Assembly: GCA_916613615.1 (NCBI GenBank)
Contig: OU744725.1
Span: 69,652,754 to 69,716,753, forward strand
Direction of reading: 5' to 3'
Length of the DNA stretch: 64,000 nucleotides
DNA from: Steromphala cineraria
Lineage: Eukaryota; Mollusca; Gastropoda; Trochida; Trochidae
A model generated the notes under the pieces. It saw only the letters and a list, made by a program, of their open reading frames with translations, was not told the origin of the DNA and did no database searches. Both the position numbers and the translations under genes were made by a program. Positions 1-13,500 of this stretch are shown here, one piece after another (the first letter of the stretch is position 1; each line of letters begins with the position of its first letter).

Positions 1-3000
1 CAGTCGATGAGTCCTGATTAGATCTGTCCAAGTTCATAAAGTACACTAGAACATAACAACATGCCGACCTTTGATGTTTGCTATCTCTGACGTCACTAAG
101 AGACAACGTTGGCGGTGGTCTAACGTCACAGATATCGGCTCTCATGCAGTGGAAAAACAACTGTTTTTTGTGTTTCAGGGTTGTCAGTATTCCTCACAAC
201 ATCTCTGTATAGCCGGATCAAGTTACCATTAAAAATGAAGGAACACTACCGATTCTGACGTCAGAATCCAATATAACTTCTTTTAAAATGACATATCGAA
301 ACTATGAAATATGGATGTTGTCACTCAAGTTCGCAATGACATAGCAGAAACCTAAACTTTTATGCTTAAAACTTAAAATTGAGCAATATTCATGCTTCGT
401 GATGAACAAATACAAACATGTCAAAATCACGTGACTTGGTGTTATATCACGTGACCAAACAATGCATAACCATAAAGACTGTTGGTCAACCCTTTAGTTA
501 TCAAACCAGCTGAAAACCGGCTTGGTGTATCTAAAATCAATAATAATTGACAAAAATGAGCAAAACTACCCATGTAACGAGAATAGCCGCTGTTCCTACA
601 GTAATAAAGACAGATTTATGACATCACTGAAATAACATAAAACAGTTGTCTCTTCATTGCGTGAAGGGATCACAGGACCCTGGGTCATTAAAAATCTAAA
701 GCTTTAGAAAGAAAGCTAAACGTTGATGAGTCCAACCAATCAGAGCGCTTGATTTGGTCACACCCCTCATTCTATCATCCATTTGTGCCGAGATGAATAC
801 TTTTAGCCTATGACTAAACCAATGTTATTTCCCCTTTAAAATTAGATGGTTTGCTGTTAGAAGAAATGTTGAATTAATTAGGTACTTTGTTTGAAATTCA
901 TATCCTCTTTCGTCCTTTCACCAGGTGATAAAGCTCTCTTTGACGTCAGTTTAGTTGTAAGCCTTTTGTGTACTCTTTGAAGTAAAGAATGATCGGAAAT
1001 TGCTAAAATAACAAATCTTAATGCCAAAGAATATCTTCATTAATCAGTTTACTTAAAAGTTGGTATTGGATCCTAATATCAAAATGCCATACATTGTTTG
1101 ATGTGTTACATGTTTAGGTTAAAACATTTACTTTTTAGAGTTAAATATCTACATTTTTTTCATTCTTATATTATAGTGCAAAGTAAGTCTCAAAGAAAAC
1201 AATTTCAATCAATCATGAATCGTGATAATTTTTTGATAAAACTGCAATCTCTTCCGGAAGAATAAAGGCAATCAAGCTTTGATTGTTGTTCAAAGTGTCT
1301 TGTTCCATCTTTTCTTTTCAGATCCTTTGATCATTCTTTCAAACTCTTATACAAATTGAACTCTTATGTTTGTCCAAAAGGCTGATTAACAGTCAATGTT
1401 TTCAATTTCTTGATAAAAGTACATTATCAGAGGATGTTGATGGCGAGATAAAAGGCGTATTTTTTCTGTTTTCAAAACATCTTACATACATAAAACAACT
1501 CTGTGTTACAGATAGTCTTTGTTACTCTTAGGGTAGATAATACATTTCAAACAAGCTAATCGTGTCTATCTAAAGGTCGTTTAGCTTACATTTAATGCAG
1601 GGGAAAACTATTATATCAAACCAAGTTATATCAATCTTATTTCCAATAGACAGCCATGTATCTCCTGGAAGGGTTGACTCAATTATTGTCTTCCAACATC
1701 TCTTCACTCTCATAATTTTCGCCGTTCACTTCGATAAGAAAATAGTTTAGTTAAAGCCGAGACAATTTGGGATACAAGATATTTCCTGATCTGCGTACAC
1801 CTTTCAACCACATGGTCAGAAAAAAGACGGTCCAAACGTTAAAACAAAAAATATCAGAGTTTTTTTACATTGTATGGAATGATTTCATCTACATACCGCT
1901 CCGGTCCTCTCCGCCTCTGACTAGATCCAGGGACATCTCACTTTATCTATTAAATACATACCCCTTGCTTCAAAACTGAATACCGTCAGTTCTGGCACAA
2001 TTCCATTCATCCTCAGATTTAAATTTGTCTATCTCTTTAACTTTTTCTGTTGGTTTCTTCTTAAACGTAAATTTTGAGAAAATTAGAAATCCTTTCAGTA
2101 TGTTTCATGTTGCAAAAGTTGAAATATTAGTTTCATTGACCCTATTCTCCCATGTTGAATTTAAAAATGTTTATCTTAAACAAGTGACAGGGTGTACGTT
2201 TTATCATTGTACTTGACATTATGCCGTTGTGTACAAAATAACAGGTTATTTGCACAAATATGAACAAGAAAGTGGGCAAACCTTTTAGATGCTGCAGTAT
2301 TGTTTCGCTACCTATGGAGAAAAAAAAATCCACAATATCAGGATTACACCTCAAATAAATGGTATATAACGAAATCCTTTGCTTATAGTTTTACTATAGA
2401 AAAAAACCCTGACCGTTTTGATTAACATAGGTATAAACAAGCTTGGTTGGATAAGGTTTATATTAGTTTTATCTCTCAGAATGTGATTCGGAAATGATTT
2501 TTTCATCTACTCTAAAATTCATGTCTTTTGGTACAATATTGATTGAATAAGTCGGTTCCATGATATTTGCTCTGAGCTGAAGAAGTTAAACAAACTTTAA
2601 AAAGCACCTGTATAAACAACGCTGTTTGAGATCTAATTTACACTAGAGACATTTCTGAGATTCTACAGGTATCGTTGACGACACTTTTTCTCAATAACTA
2701 AGTTACATTTTCAGCTGAGTAATGCATTGTCTTATAAACATATTAGCAACATGCTAATCTACATGTTTTCTTGAATAGGAATAAGGTAAGAAAATATTTG
2801 AATAAAAAACAAAGATCATGTAGGGAATTCTTATTCCTTGTTAATTTGAGCGAATTATCTTTACCTGAAGTTATATAAATAGAATATGCTAAGCAACGAT
2901 CGGTTTAATAACTTATTTATGAAACGCGTTTCGGCTTGTTGAAATACTGATACCATTCGCGAGATTCATACCAATGCTTTGAAACGGGATAGTCAATACT
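1..3000. other. AT-rich non-coding stretch, nothing recognised
   Basis: No open frame here resembles a protein I know, and no RNA gene was seen. The longest frames are under 75 codons with biased, low-complexity composition. The only local structure I note is an 18-bp perfect palindrome at 251-268 containing TGACGTCA. The stretch could be intergenic or intronic. Confidence 0.5.
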
Positions 3001-3426
3001 CAGTCTGATTAAAATCGACCGTGCTCCGCGGAATAAAATATAAAAAATATTGTTTCTATTGGGGCTCGAACCATTCGGGATATCCTCTCCGTCCCGGTCT
3101 GAATGCACCCATCTCTATCGCGTGTTGCTGTAACCAGTTTAGCGCAGACAAACCCAGTCGTAAGCTGTCCAATCACATCCTCGTTTTTAAATAGCGTTTA
3201 ACGGCTATTATGTATAACGAATGATACACTGGAGTTACCTGCCTCTAGTATGATATCGAAAGCTTTCACTGCGCTCCTTTCGATTGGCTAAATGAGCTTC
3301 TGTCAGAACATGCGGGTAATAGTGGTGCCTTCAGACTGTGAATGAGAGGAAAGCTGGGCAGGGTGAGGTTCGAATCCCGCTAGAAATAATATTTTTACAC
3401 TTTTTTCCTCGATTTTAATCAGACTT
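3001..3426. mobile_element. Mutator-like non-autonomous inverted-repeat element, copy 1
   Basis: The element starts CAGTCTGATTAAAATCGACC and ends with the near-reverse complement (GATTTTAATCAGACTT). It is flanked by a 9-bp direct repeat GTCAATACT at 2992-3000 and 3427-3435. A second copy, in reverse orientation, lies at 15771-16207 with its own target duplication. Target duplications of 9-10 bp and long inverted termini are typical of the Mutator superfamily; no transposase is present, so the element is non-autonomous. Both arms carry a motif like a tRNA B box (GGTTCGAATCCC at about 3367-3378, and its inverted counterpart near 3063-3073), which is unusual for a MITE. Confidence 0.8.
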
Positions 3427-4604
3427 GTCAATACTTTTTACGAAGTCGCCAAGATGACCTTTGAGGTCGCCAATCCAGAAAGATGACGACCTGGTTCACA
3501 TTTAAGACTTAATTTTGATCTACTTTTATAAAGCTTAACTCAGTAATGAAATGTGTTTGATAGTACATTAAAGATAATATATATGGGTTAACAGGATCAG
3601 GAAAACCGAGGACCAGAACCGAATATTGTATACGTTGTCACATGTATACTTCAAAATATCTTTCCATACGAACTCTACGTCTATTCATTCTTAAACATAA
3701 GGTTAAACTGTCGAATCTGTTTTTAGATTCATTACATTATTAGTGCCAGTAACGGTGAAAGGACAGACAACACAACATGCAGCTAAACCACAACAATTGA
3801 CTCAGTCAGCTGATCTAGCTACGAAGGATGATGCCTACATAACATAAGTTTTAGATCAACAATATCTTTATCATGTGATGCCATTTTTGCTTAATCTTAT
3901 AAAACTCTTGGACTGGGGGAAATAGCAATGTGTAATGTAGTAAAAAGTAAAAGGTTCATGAAAAATGTTTGTTCATACTTAAAGATAAGATGGTATATGG
4001 TAAGAGGTCAGTGTATATCGGACTACAAGAAGATTATATATCGGTTAATGAAGCATTAATGATGGACTCAGCTTGAAGCTGTTTCCAAAATGACCCTTTT
4101 TATCTATTAACGTTATACTTGAATCTCTCGTTTCAGCTGGACTGTTTAAATTTGTTTATTATGTTGTTTGTATTAAAAAACCACCATGTAGCCTTGCTTT
4201 TGATATTAGCAATAATTATGACAATTGCTTTTATTAGATTTAGTATATAATACAGTTAAACGGTGTGACGAACTGTTTATGAATACGATGTACTTATGTA
4301 TATTCAGAGTTAATATACCGTAGGCATTGATTTAATAAAGTACTTCATTAACTCACCTTAAAATGAGTTACTAATCAGCCATGGTATACCTGTTCATATC
4401 AGTTTAGTTTGTATTTGTTTAAATTGTGTTATTCGATTGGTTTATACATATTTTATTCACAAGAAAAGATTGGGGACAAGTTATCCAACTTAAAATGCCC
4501 TCTCCTAAAATGTGCAAAATTGATGTACATAATATATAGTGAACATAGACAGCAGGCAGTGAACAAGAGTACAGTAGGAGTATAATGTGTTATCCGATTT
4601 TAAA
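3427..4604. other. non-coding stretch, nothing recognised
   Basis: AT-rich sequence with no convincing open frame, RNA gene or repeat that I can place. Confidence 0.5.
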
Positions 4605-4967
4605 AGGGGCAGGAGCACGTTTTTTGATAATTTCATATTTCACATATTTCACTGATAAATGTACATGTAAGTTAATGATAAATGTATTAATTTAACAGTG
4701 TCAAAAATCACATTACACAAGCCAATCAACCATAGTCAGAGGACAAAGTATGGAGATTCACATAAAATCCATTGGCGACCATTTTGTGTGAACACCTTTA
4801 ATTCATTTTGTGTAAGAAAAGGGAATCGCATGGCTAAAATTTACGTTACATATTTTAATTAGTAATGCGTCATTTAGTTTAAATATATTGTCTTTCAATT
4901 GTAGCCATTAATTTTTGTTTCCCTGACATCACCTTATATTCCCATAAAAAATACTGCTACTGCCCCT
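4605..4967. mobile_element. TTAA-type MITE, copy 1
   Basis: It begins AGGGGCAGGAGCACG and ends CTGCTACTGCCCCT, giving inverted ends. A TTAA precedes it; the right flank is GTAA, probably mutated. The body is shared with copies at 42379-42734, 53884-54194 and 61541-61881, including a segment reading CATTTTGTGTGAACACC. A TTAA target is characteristic of the piggyBac superfamily. It has no coding capacity and is about 360 bp. Confidence 0.8.
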
Positions 4968-7731
4968 GTAAAGAGTAAGCTACACAACCTTTTGACCTGC
5001 GCGTTCGGCTCCGGGTCTTTGTCTTTTAACTGTTTTCTACGCATTAAGGTTTGGGTCATTCTCTCCCCGCAGAGGCAGATCTAGTCAAGAAATATTGATC
5101 GCAGTACTACCCATGGTTCGCGAGTTCCAGCCGATGCTCGCAGGTTTCACCGCAATACATAGCCACAGTGTTGCGGGCTTTCTTCCTGTAATAATACTAT
5201 CAGCCATGATATAAGTGAATTTATCTTTAAAGCGGCGTTAAGCCCTTTATCACCTCATCCCAGTATGTCCTGGTTTTCTATTTTCCTTGAATACAGATAT
5301 TTCTAGTTGGGAAGGTGAATGTGGAAATTTACATTTCAGTTCCCATTTTTTGTAACGTAGCGTATAGAAAGCTGAATTGAAAATTAACCCCGCTAAACAA
5401 CCATTTTTTACGTGCTGAAGCCAAAACCACACGCTCCATTTACCTGGTTTCTTCTTTTATAAGTCTACTACATTTGCGGCTGCAACTAACAAATAGCGGC
5501 ATATTTTCTGAAATTCCGTAATTCAAAACTGTACATGTATGTCTGCTTCTCAGTCAGATACTTAAGAGTCTCTTTCACTGATTCTTTTCATATTTTACAA
5601 AAACTTTTATGTTTAATCAAATGTTAAGATTGCAACAGGTGTTTTCAGACAGCAATTTTTAACATGTCAACGAGAAATAAGATTCACTGACTTATCTTTT
5701 TGGATGGGGCATCAAGCACAGTATATTTTAATGACCTTGGCATTTATTTTGCAAGATCGCTGCAAGTCGTTTAATTATCGCTGAGTCGTTCCATTATCAA
5801 AAGTATGTATTGCTGTTATTTTGAAATATACGAATTAAATGAAGATAAAGAACGGTACTCATAGATCTACCGGATTGATGTTGTTACTTCACGTCGTAAA
5901 GGAAAGGAGTTCAAACAAATAAATGTATGTCATTCTTCTTCCATCATTTAGTTGTTGTAAGTATAATTTAGTTTTACAAAGTGTGTTCATAATGAATTTT
6001 TCTCTCCATTTTGGAACGTCTAGACAAAGTAATTGAAACCACCATGGTAATAAGGTGCCCCTGGTAGCAATCCTTAAATTGGAAACACTTGAAAAACACC
6101 TTTGCAGTAATTCCCCGAGGGTTGAATTTTAAGAAACAGCCAATAACTCGTTTAGAAAGAGCTGTGGATACAAACTAGCCTGTTAAGCATATATTGTTTC
6201 TTCTTTGAAATTCACATTCTTTGGCACCATTCAGTCAACTGGCTTGAAATTGTTTGCACGTTTCGTGTGTTTCATGAACAGAAACATGCGATCCAATGGA
6301 TCTAAATTACCCATGTTAGCTCATGGAACCTGTTAAATTCTTTTTATTGTGAGAAGCACGGCATAAATTTGTTCAAACTTATTTGAGTATAGACGATATT
6401 AGGTCGTATAGTTGATGATCAGACATGTATTTTTTAGAATTGATCTGATTATTCCTTCAGAGCATGTATATACGCATTATATACTCAAAAACATATCTAA
6501 AAAGTTTTTTTTATGAAACAATCACTTAAAATGTCTTTTTGTAAAGAAATGTTGATATAGTAGCTTGGTATTGCTATTTCATTGAGAAAAACAAGAAATA
6601 TAGATATGTTTTGCTTATTCACTACAAATAAATCGGTCATCGCGAAATGTCATAAAATAAAGGATATGTTTGTTTGTACAGAAAGATAATATCAAACTAA
6701 ATAGGTTCCTCGTGTCTCAAGCTGTCCTTGAACATTGCATATAAACAAAATCTTATTTCGGTGGATGATTAAATGATTAGACGTCTTTCAGCCCTTCAGC
6801 CTTTTTGTGAGTATCACCGAGTCACGTTGTCGATGCTCTCTTTCAATTTAAAAATATGATTGAGTACCTACATCAGTAAACTTTGCTAAGGAAATGAGGG
6901 AGTTTATTTAAACTATTTACATCGTTTCTAACCAGGTTGTTTTTGTTGTACTTGACTCAGAGATAACCCTTTGAAGGCTTTGAAATATACTTAAGCACAT
7001 GAAGCGTTTGATTGGTATTCTGGTGGACGGAGTATCAAGATTTCGTATTATGCATTATCCATTTTATGGAGTTTTATAATGAATTGTCAAATACGTTAAT
7101 ATTCATAACGACACGCACCTTTTTCTAAAAAAATGATTTTACCTTTTGTTCCATTAATAACTAACTCAAAGTCTATGATTGAATGTGATTAATATTGCTA
7201 CTCTCTTAACTCAGGTTTACCAAAACCGTTTCACAGCAGTCCAAATGGGTATCAAAACGCATTATATTTGCAAACAGTCGATATAGATGACTTTGGGTTT
7301 ACACAATTGACAAGTAGACAGTACGCATTACTTCTGATAAAGTCAAGCACATATGTTCAACTTGAAAAACCCCATGAACTTTCTCATACGGACAAAACAT
7401 TTATTCGAAAAGACCAACAATAAATGAACGTCTGAGAGTTATTTGATGATGGAATCTTGTACTCTTGTTATGACATCAGCGTCATGTACCCGAATCAGTA
7501 CAGCTATATATTCAATTAAAGAACGCTTTGTCAATTAATCTACCAAAAACGTGTTAGTGAAAGTACCAGGTTTTCAAATATTGCATTCTCTCCCTACAGA
7601 TGAAGATCACGTCAAACAATGTTGGTCGCCTTGGTGAAATTTTGGTTAAAGATATAGCTGATGTTAATTCTCCTGATTGAGTTTGAAAGCCATTTCCAAC
7701 ATATTATTTTCAACGGAGTTATGGCCGTTGA
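4968..7731. other. non-coding stretch with a MITE-end fragment near 5060
   Basis: About 5058-5100 there is a partial copy of the end of the 9-bp-TSD MITE family (CATTCTCTCCCCGCAGAGGC). Otherwise the stretch is AT-rich without recognisable genes. Confidence 0.5.
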
Positions 7732-8012
7732 CATTCTCTCCCCGCTGAGGTATATCAAGTCATAAATTGTTGACCCCTGTCGGAAAAAATTTGCACCACA
7801 ATCCATTTGAAGTTTTTAGTAACAACACTTCTCACATGATTCATATCACAAAACCTTTGCCATGATTCAGTAGCCACAATTAGTGTTGAAGGACAACGTC
7901 GCTGACTGTAAAGCTAACATTGACTTCCCACGTTCTTGCCCACAAAGTCGCCTAATTGGGAGAGAGGCTTAATCAACATTTCATGACTTGATCTGCCTCT
8001 GTTGAGAGGGAA
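7732..8012. mobile_element. 9-bp-TSD MITE family, copy in reverse orientation
   Basis: The left end CATTCTCTCCCCGCTGAGGT and right end (TGACTTGATCTGCCTCTGTT...GAGGGAAT) are inverted and match the better preserved copy at 56191-56549. The body is in the opposite orientation to that copy: GCCATGATTCAGTAGCCA here against TGGCTTCTGAATCATGGC there. Flanks TGGCCGTTG and TGGCCACTTG may be a decayed target duplication. No coding capacity. Confidence 0.65.
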
Positions 8013-9340
8013 TTGGCCACTTGATTGTGCAGTTGCACTTAAAGCGATTAACATGTCTGGTGCTCCAATGGAGACACGTTTTCTCAGACAGGTTTTCACC
8101 TAGGTGAGTGAGATTTCAGTTTTGGATATATGAGATGATACTCTTGATCGAGGCTCCAATGGAGACAAGATTTATCAGATACTTTTACACACATAGGTGT
8201 TTGAATTTTAGTCTCGGAAGCTATTCGTTTCATTGACTTATAACCTATAGTCTATAGCAGATCGCGGGCGTATTTGAACAACGCTCACTTTTACTTGTAC
8301 TTTGAAACCATAGTTAAAGATAATCATAATTAAAATGTATAACTCGCAATTTGTATTTGAGATAACACACGAAAACCACCCAAGTGACAGTCATGAGATC
8401 TTGCTAGATACTTCACGTATCAGCGTAATTATGACATCAATCACGTCCTGAAAGAAGCTTATTGCTATATTTCGGGCAAGTACAGATTTAAGAAGTGACC
8501 TTATTGGGCCGACATCAATGTCTAGAACATCTAAGTAATCTTATTACACTCATACAAAGCATCCCAACATGATAACGGAGTATGCAACATGAGTGTGTCA
8601 TAAAATGTCACCGGCTAATGCAAACGTCCAAATAAGAATCGGATAAGAGCTAAGTACGAGCTTTGATGTTGTGTCAAGGTCAGACTTCTTCCATTGGGGA
8701 AGTTATTTACGATGCAGGTGCAAAGCACACAACATTGCCTATTGCTTGGTGCCCAAAGGCCCAAAGGCACCAAGCAGTGATGTTTTGATTTTTCTTAAAC
8801 TGTGCTGAAATTCTCTCTATATTACGGTTGATATTCTCAAAGGGAAGCCGCGCCAATCACATGTGTTATATCAAAATCAAATGAACAGAGCTGAAGCAAT
8901 AATGCATTACATCACCATGTGGGTAATACAAACTATTTGGCACATTAAACTGTGGATCATGACTTAGCTTTAAGTGTCATATTAAAAGAGCAATAATATG
9001 TTCTATTCAAGACGCTGATAAATGTTAACAGTCCAATGAAAAACAACTGATCTAGAACTTTGTTCTAGATAAGAGCATTATTTCGCATTCAATAATCGCA
9101 GAATCCACCTTTTATAACCCATGCGATTTTATTGCACGTTGGGCTCGCCTGGCGATTTGAAAGTAATGTATCTGTAAGTACGATGATGACATTGAAAAGA
9201 GACTAATGTTTACTAATAGGTAGAGCATTAACGACCACGTTACAAGTCACACGATGCCACTATAATAAGAGCTGCTGAAAATGACGCGAGCTTTATTTAG
9301 AATATGACATATATCGTTGGTTCCATACAATTACTATCAC

Positions 9341-9400
9341 GGTCGGCTTAGTTCTGCGGATAACACTTTCGACTGCGGACCCGGGTCCGAATCCCGTGAG
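9341..9400 (+). repeat. tRNA-derived (SINE-head-like) sequence
   Basis: The order is an A-box-like stretch (GGCTTAGTTCTGCGG, about 9345-9359) and a B box GGGTCCGAATCCC at 9383-9395, at roughly tRNA spacing. It does not fold convincingly as a complete tRNA by eye, so a SINE head or tRNA relic is more likely than an active tRNA gene. Confidence 0.4.
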
Positions 9401-9848
9401 ATCATCGGAAAATATTTTGTTAGTACCTGTAATACTCCTGTTAATAATCAACCATCATGGCTTGTGAGAGATCAAGCGATAGCGCCTAGGAGATATCGTT
9501 TTGGCAGTACATATTGTACAATATCATGTCATTGTCAACGCTACATGACAGCACAGTGCTTTTACGTCATCAAGTAAGTACATCACAATGCCATAACATC
9601 ATAAACATAGAGACGTCACTATGCAATGACATCGCTGTCTCGAAAATTGTTGTGTTCAGAGAAGTACATTTTTTCTCTGAGATGTGGAAAAGAGTGACTT
9701 TGGATGAAAAATATGATAACACCCTCGTGTCTTTTGATATGAATTATACCAACACTCGTTGATAAATGTAAAAATATTCATAACTGTCATTAGCTCGTGT
9801 TGTTAGAAATACATTTTGTGAAATTCTCTTTGATTGATTGATTATTTT

Positions 9849-9941
9849 GTTGGGTGATTAGTGAACAGTAACACCACTTGATAACAGCACTAATATTAGC
9901 CCCAGTATTGATAATGTTGTTACTGTTCACTAATCATCCAA
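9849..9941. repeat. short foldback with about 23-bp inverted arms
   Basis: The left arm contains GATTAGTGAACAGTAACA and the right arm its complement TGTTACTGTTCACTAATC, separated by roughly 45 bases. It could form a long hairpin in DNA or RNA. No other copy was noticed in the window. Confidence 0.6.
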
Positions 9942-9975
9942 ATTGGTCTACTAATCACGAAGGTTTTTCATGTTA

Positions 9976-10584
9976 TGTACAGCTGCGTATCTTAAGTTTG
10001 TTCACTTGCTTGTGTATCTTAGTGCAAATATCATGTAAATTGGGTTTCATTTTGGCGTGCATTTTGTCCAGGAGCACCTACAAACGACAACCAATTATCC
10101 ATTATTAAAATAATCATTCCCAAACCATATTTCGGGATCACTGGCACTGAATTTCTATATTTGGCAAGATTAATAAGACAGATGGGGCCATATTTGTGAA
10201 ATGCAGATTTTCTTAAATTTCGATTTCAATATTCCATATAACATTGTAAGAAGGAAATTAGTACAATAACATTGCATTAATGCAAAGGAACAAATATGGC
10301 TAAAGCTATTGATCACTAATGAAGGATTTTGTAGCGAAAAATTCAAAATAGTGTTTTTGAAATTTTGACCCCTAGTGATTTTAATGCCCTGCCAAATTAG
10401 TTACGGTTATCTTTAAGGTGTGACATACGAATATGTTAACGCAGCCTGCATACTAACTTATGTTCTAAAATTTCAACATATGTCGTTTTCGTATTGCTAG
10501 GATGCCACAAAGACATTCCAAATTACATGATATTTGCACAAAAAACGCAGGAAAGTGAATAAACTTAAGATACGCAGCCGTACA
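9976..10584. mobile_element. non-autonomous TIR element, about 0.6 kb
   Basis: The left end TGTACAGCTGCGTATCTTAA is repeated inverted at the right end (TTAAGATACGCAGCCGTACA). Similarity continues inward for roughly 80-90 bp, including GTGCAAATATCATGTAA on both sides. No clear target duplication was found, so the superfamily is unknown. Nothing in the interior looks like a transposase. Confidence 0.65.
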
Positions 10585-13500
10585 CGTTTGTATGTGAACG
10601 CGTTAAACTATATCCTGCATCATAACACTGTAAGAAAAGCAAAAAATCCTTATTTATATACCACAAGTTTTGTCACTTTTCTGTGACTGATATCTGTTGG
10701 TACATGGACAAGTCCTAACTCAATCTGTTGAGTACTTCTGAATAATAATCAACGAGTCTAATCTGAAAAAAGTGATTACCGTTGGAGGGTAAGACTCGTG
10801 CTTCCAATATTCCAATGCAGTTATATCTTCTGGACATTCAACTTGATTTAGTTTATAATTCAAATTGAATCACATGCGCAATATTTCTCGGATTTACATG
10901 ATTCGTTACCTCGAGAGTTTCGCCAGCCGATATGTCGTAAAATTGAATCAATGTTAAGTATTTGCTCAGGCTGGAGTTCTCTTGGGAATTAACTGCTTCA
11001 TCGAACGATTCTCATCCAAAATCATTATTGCTCATTCTGAACCAGTTGATTTCTGATTCAAAACAATGCGCGCATGGTGAAGAATTTGATTAACGACAAA
11101 TCTGCATTCTAATGCTATTGTCATTAAAGGCTCGTTTGCCACGAGGACGTTTTATATTGTTTGTAACGTTGAACTAATATATTATAGTCTTCAGTTACTG
11201 AATCCGATGAAATTTTCAAATATGACATTTGACTGGCATTTGCTGTTTCAAATTGTTACCAAAAAAGTAAGGCTTGCATTCCTGAGACGCCGGCTATCTC
11301 GATAAAGGGGCATTTGTTGTCTCAACTATCATCACCTGAAGACATAAATCGTTCTATGTTTTTGGAGGAATTGGCATGGAGCATTTTTTATTCGACATTA
11401 TTCTATAATATAATACTGATGTGACAATATCACGAAAAAAGAAAATATCAGATGGTAGATAGCATTATTTGTATCTCTAGTGTTCAACACACACTAATTC
11501 TATATATGCATCTAACATCCACAATGTGACGTCGTTGTATCACCGTCCTTAAGGTTTACGCTCTTTAAAGTGAATTAATTTTTTTCTTCAGCAGTATCCT
11601 ATTGCAAAATGTTCTTGAAAGATCTTGTATCAACACAACCAGTGAGCAACCAACAAGTCAGCAAAAACATTAATCAGTCTAGAGCACAGTTAAATCATGT
11701 GTTTACCCATGTGCCCTCAAGTTTGTTATTGATTGATCCGATCCGAGCTTTGACTGCACAACGCCTATACAATCCAGTTCACGGCCAGCAATAGCAACAT
11801 ATCTGTGTTCTTGTGATGCTTTCCTGCTGTCCGTTCTCAGCAGTCTACTCATCTCCTGGGACATGTAGGAGCCAGTTTCTTTGAATCATTCCCAGGAACG
11901 TGCTTGGACCATGCAGGTTAGTTATTGGATATATTTTGTCTCGTATGTTCCATTGTTACTCGATATACAGAGGTTATAGGCTATGCATATTATATATATT
12001 ATCTTCCTGAGTGTTAAAGTTTGGTCTCTTTATCGTGGACCCTAAATTGTTAGGCTGTTTGACATTTCTTTGTTTATATACTCTGTTATCTATGTTATTA
12101 TTTAAAGTCTCATATTTCGGTGGAACCCTTTTGACGTAGACATAGTCTTTTTTTCAACATTTTTTCCTATGCCGTTTTAAGTAAAATTCTTGTAAAATGT
12201 TTGTCTTTTATCATTTATATTGGATTGTTATAGTGTTATTATCTTGTTAACTTGTTTCTTTATTACACCGTTCTTATTCAGATTCCTATTACTATTCTTA
12301 TCATCCAAACGTTAGAATTAGAGTATTGTGTTACATCGAAGTTGTCCTTTTGTCATTCGTTTATTCGATTCCTTTATACAATGATCTTCATGCTCTTCCT
12401 TTTTCCCTTTTTCGGTATTGCGGATTGTATATGCTAATGCAACAAAATACCCTCTGCCTGTTTTGTTATCGATTATATTTTGTTGTTGTTGTTGTTGTTG
12501 TTTCTTTGCACATGTGTACTTACAGCATGTTCTGAATTTATTTAGCATGAAACAAATAAACTATTTACTTTTATATTTTGTTGACTTTAAATTTATATCT
12601 TATTTTCCAGGGTTTACATTATATATTATGCTTGATTATGTTGCCATAGTCATAGTGATATGGGTGTTAACATTTATGGTGTTAAATCAATTGCGTTTGC
12701 TGAATAGGGCGGTGTCTATTATAAAATTAGCGATTACTCTGAACGTTTATGTTTAAGTATAATCTAAGTTTTAAAGCATAATCCCTATTCCTCTCCGATG
12801 TTGATCAAAAGCACCAAAATTAAGAGAGCAGGAAACCAATAGTTCGAATTCTGCATTTTAAATTTTCCTCACAAAACATAACAAATGCTTTTGATGTCAA
12901 TTGTTTTGGAAAATATGCAAATTATTTGTCGTTACGTAACATTCACTTTGACCTTGTTACTGTGACATTTCTCCATGAAGGAATGGTAGACATACTTCAA
13001 GTGGTTTACTTTTGACATGACACGAATCAGGACTATCTGCAATGAGGAAGACATGAAACACAGTTTTGTAAATTGTCCGTTTGATAACCTATAACCTAGT
13101 CATTGGTAGTTGTTGTTATTAATCTTGTTACATACAAATAGTTAAGTGTTCCATATGTTTGCATATATGCCAAAAGTAGTAAGAAAAGGGGGATTTCCGA
13201 AAAGTTTGTTTTCATTGTTGAATTTAGCTCCTACAATTATAATTTCACCAGGGCTAAAACATTACTGTGAATCTTGCCAGGACCATACGATTACAGCTAT
13301 ATATATTACGACTATAGCCTCTTTAAATCATATTATTCGTGATGCTCTCGCTTTAAACGTCTATGAGTTTACTTTGTCTAATAATATTTAATATTGGATT
13401 GATTTATAACTTTGAAGACAATGTTATTCATTCCTTGCAAAAATCGAAACAGTATATCGACTTACATGAATCTTTGTTTTATTGATTCTTGACATGATAT

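Larger units (their letters stand above)
8013..9975. other. non-coding stretch with small hairpins and a tRNA-like head
   Basis: This holds an imperfect tandem duplication at about 8059-8215 (unit starting GCTCCAATGGAGACA), a hairpin at 8739-8776, a 9-bp-stem hairpin at 9050-9070, a tRNA-like B box at 9383-9395, a cluster of TGACGTCA-like words at about 9525-9640, and a foldback at 9849-9941. No protein-coding gene is recognised. Confidence 0.5.

Noticed and set aside
12252..12756. Cluster of overlapping frames on both strands of 61-112 codons
   Set aside because: Generated by a (TTG)n run and AT-rich sequence; poly-Gln, poly-Val and poly-Cys runs in the three phases show a simple repeat rather than a protein.
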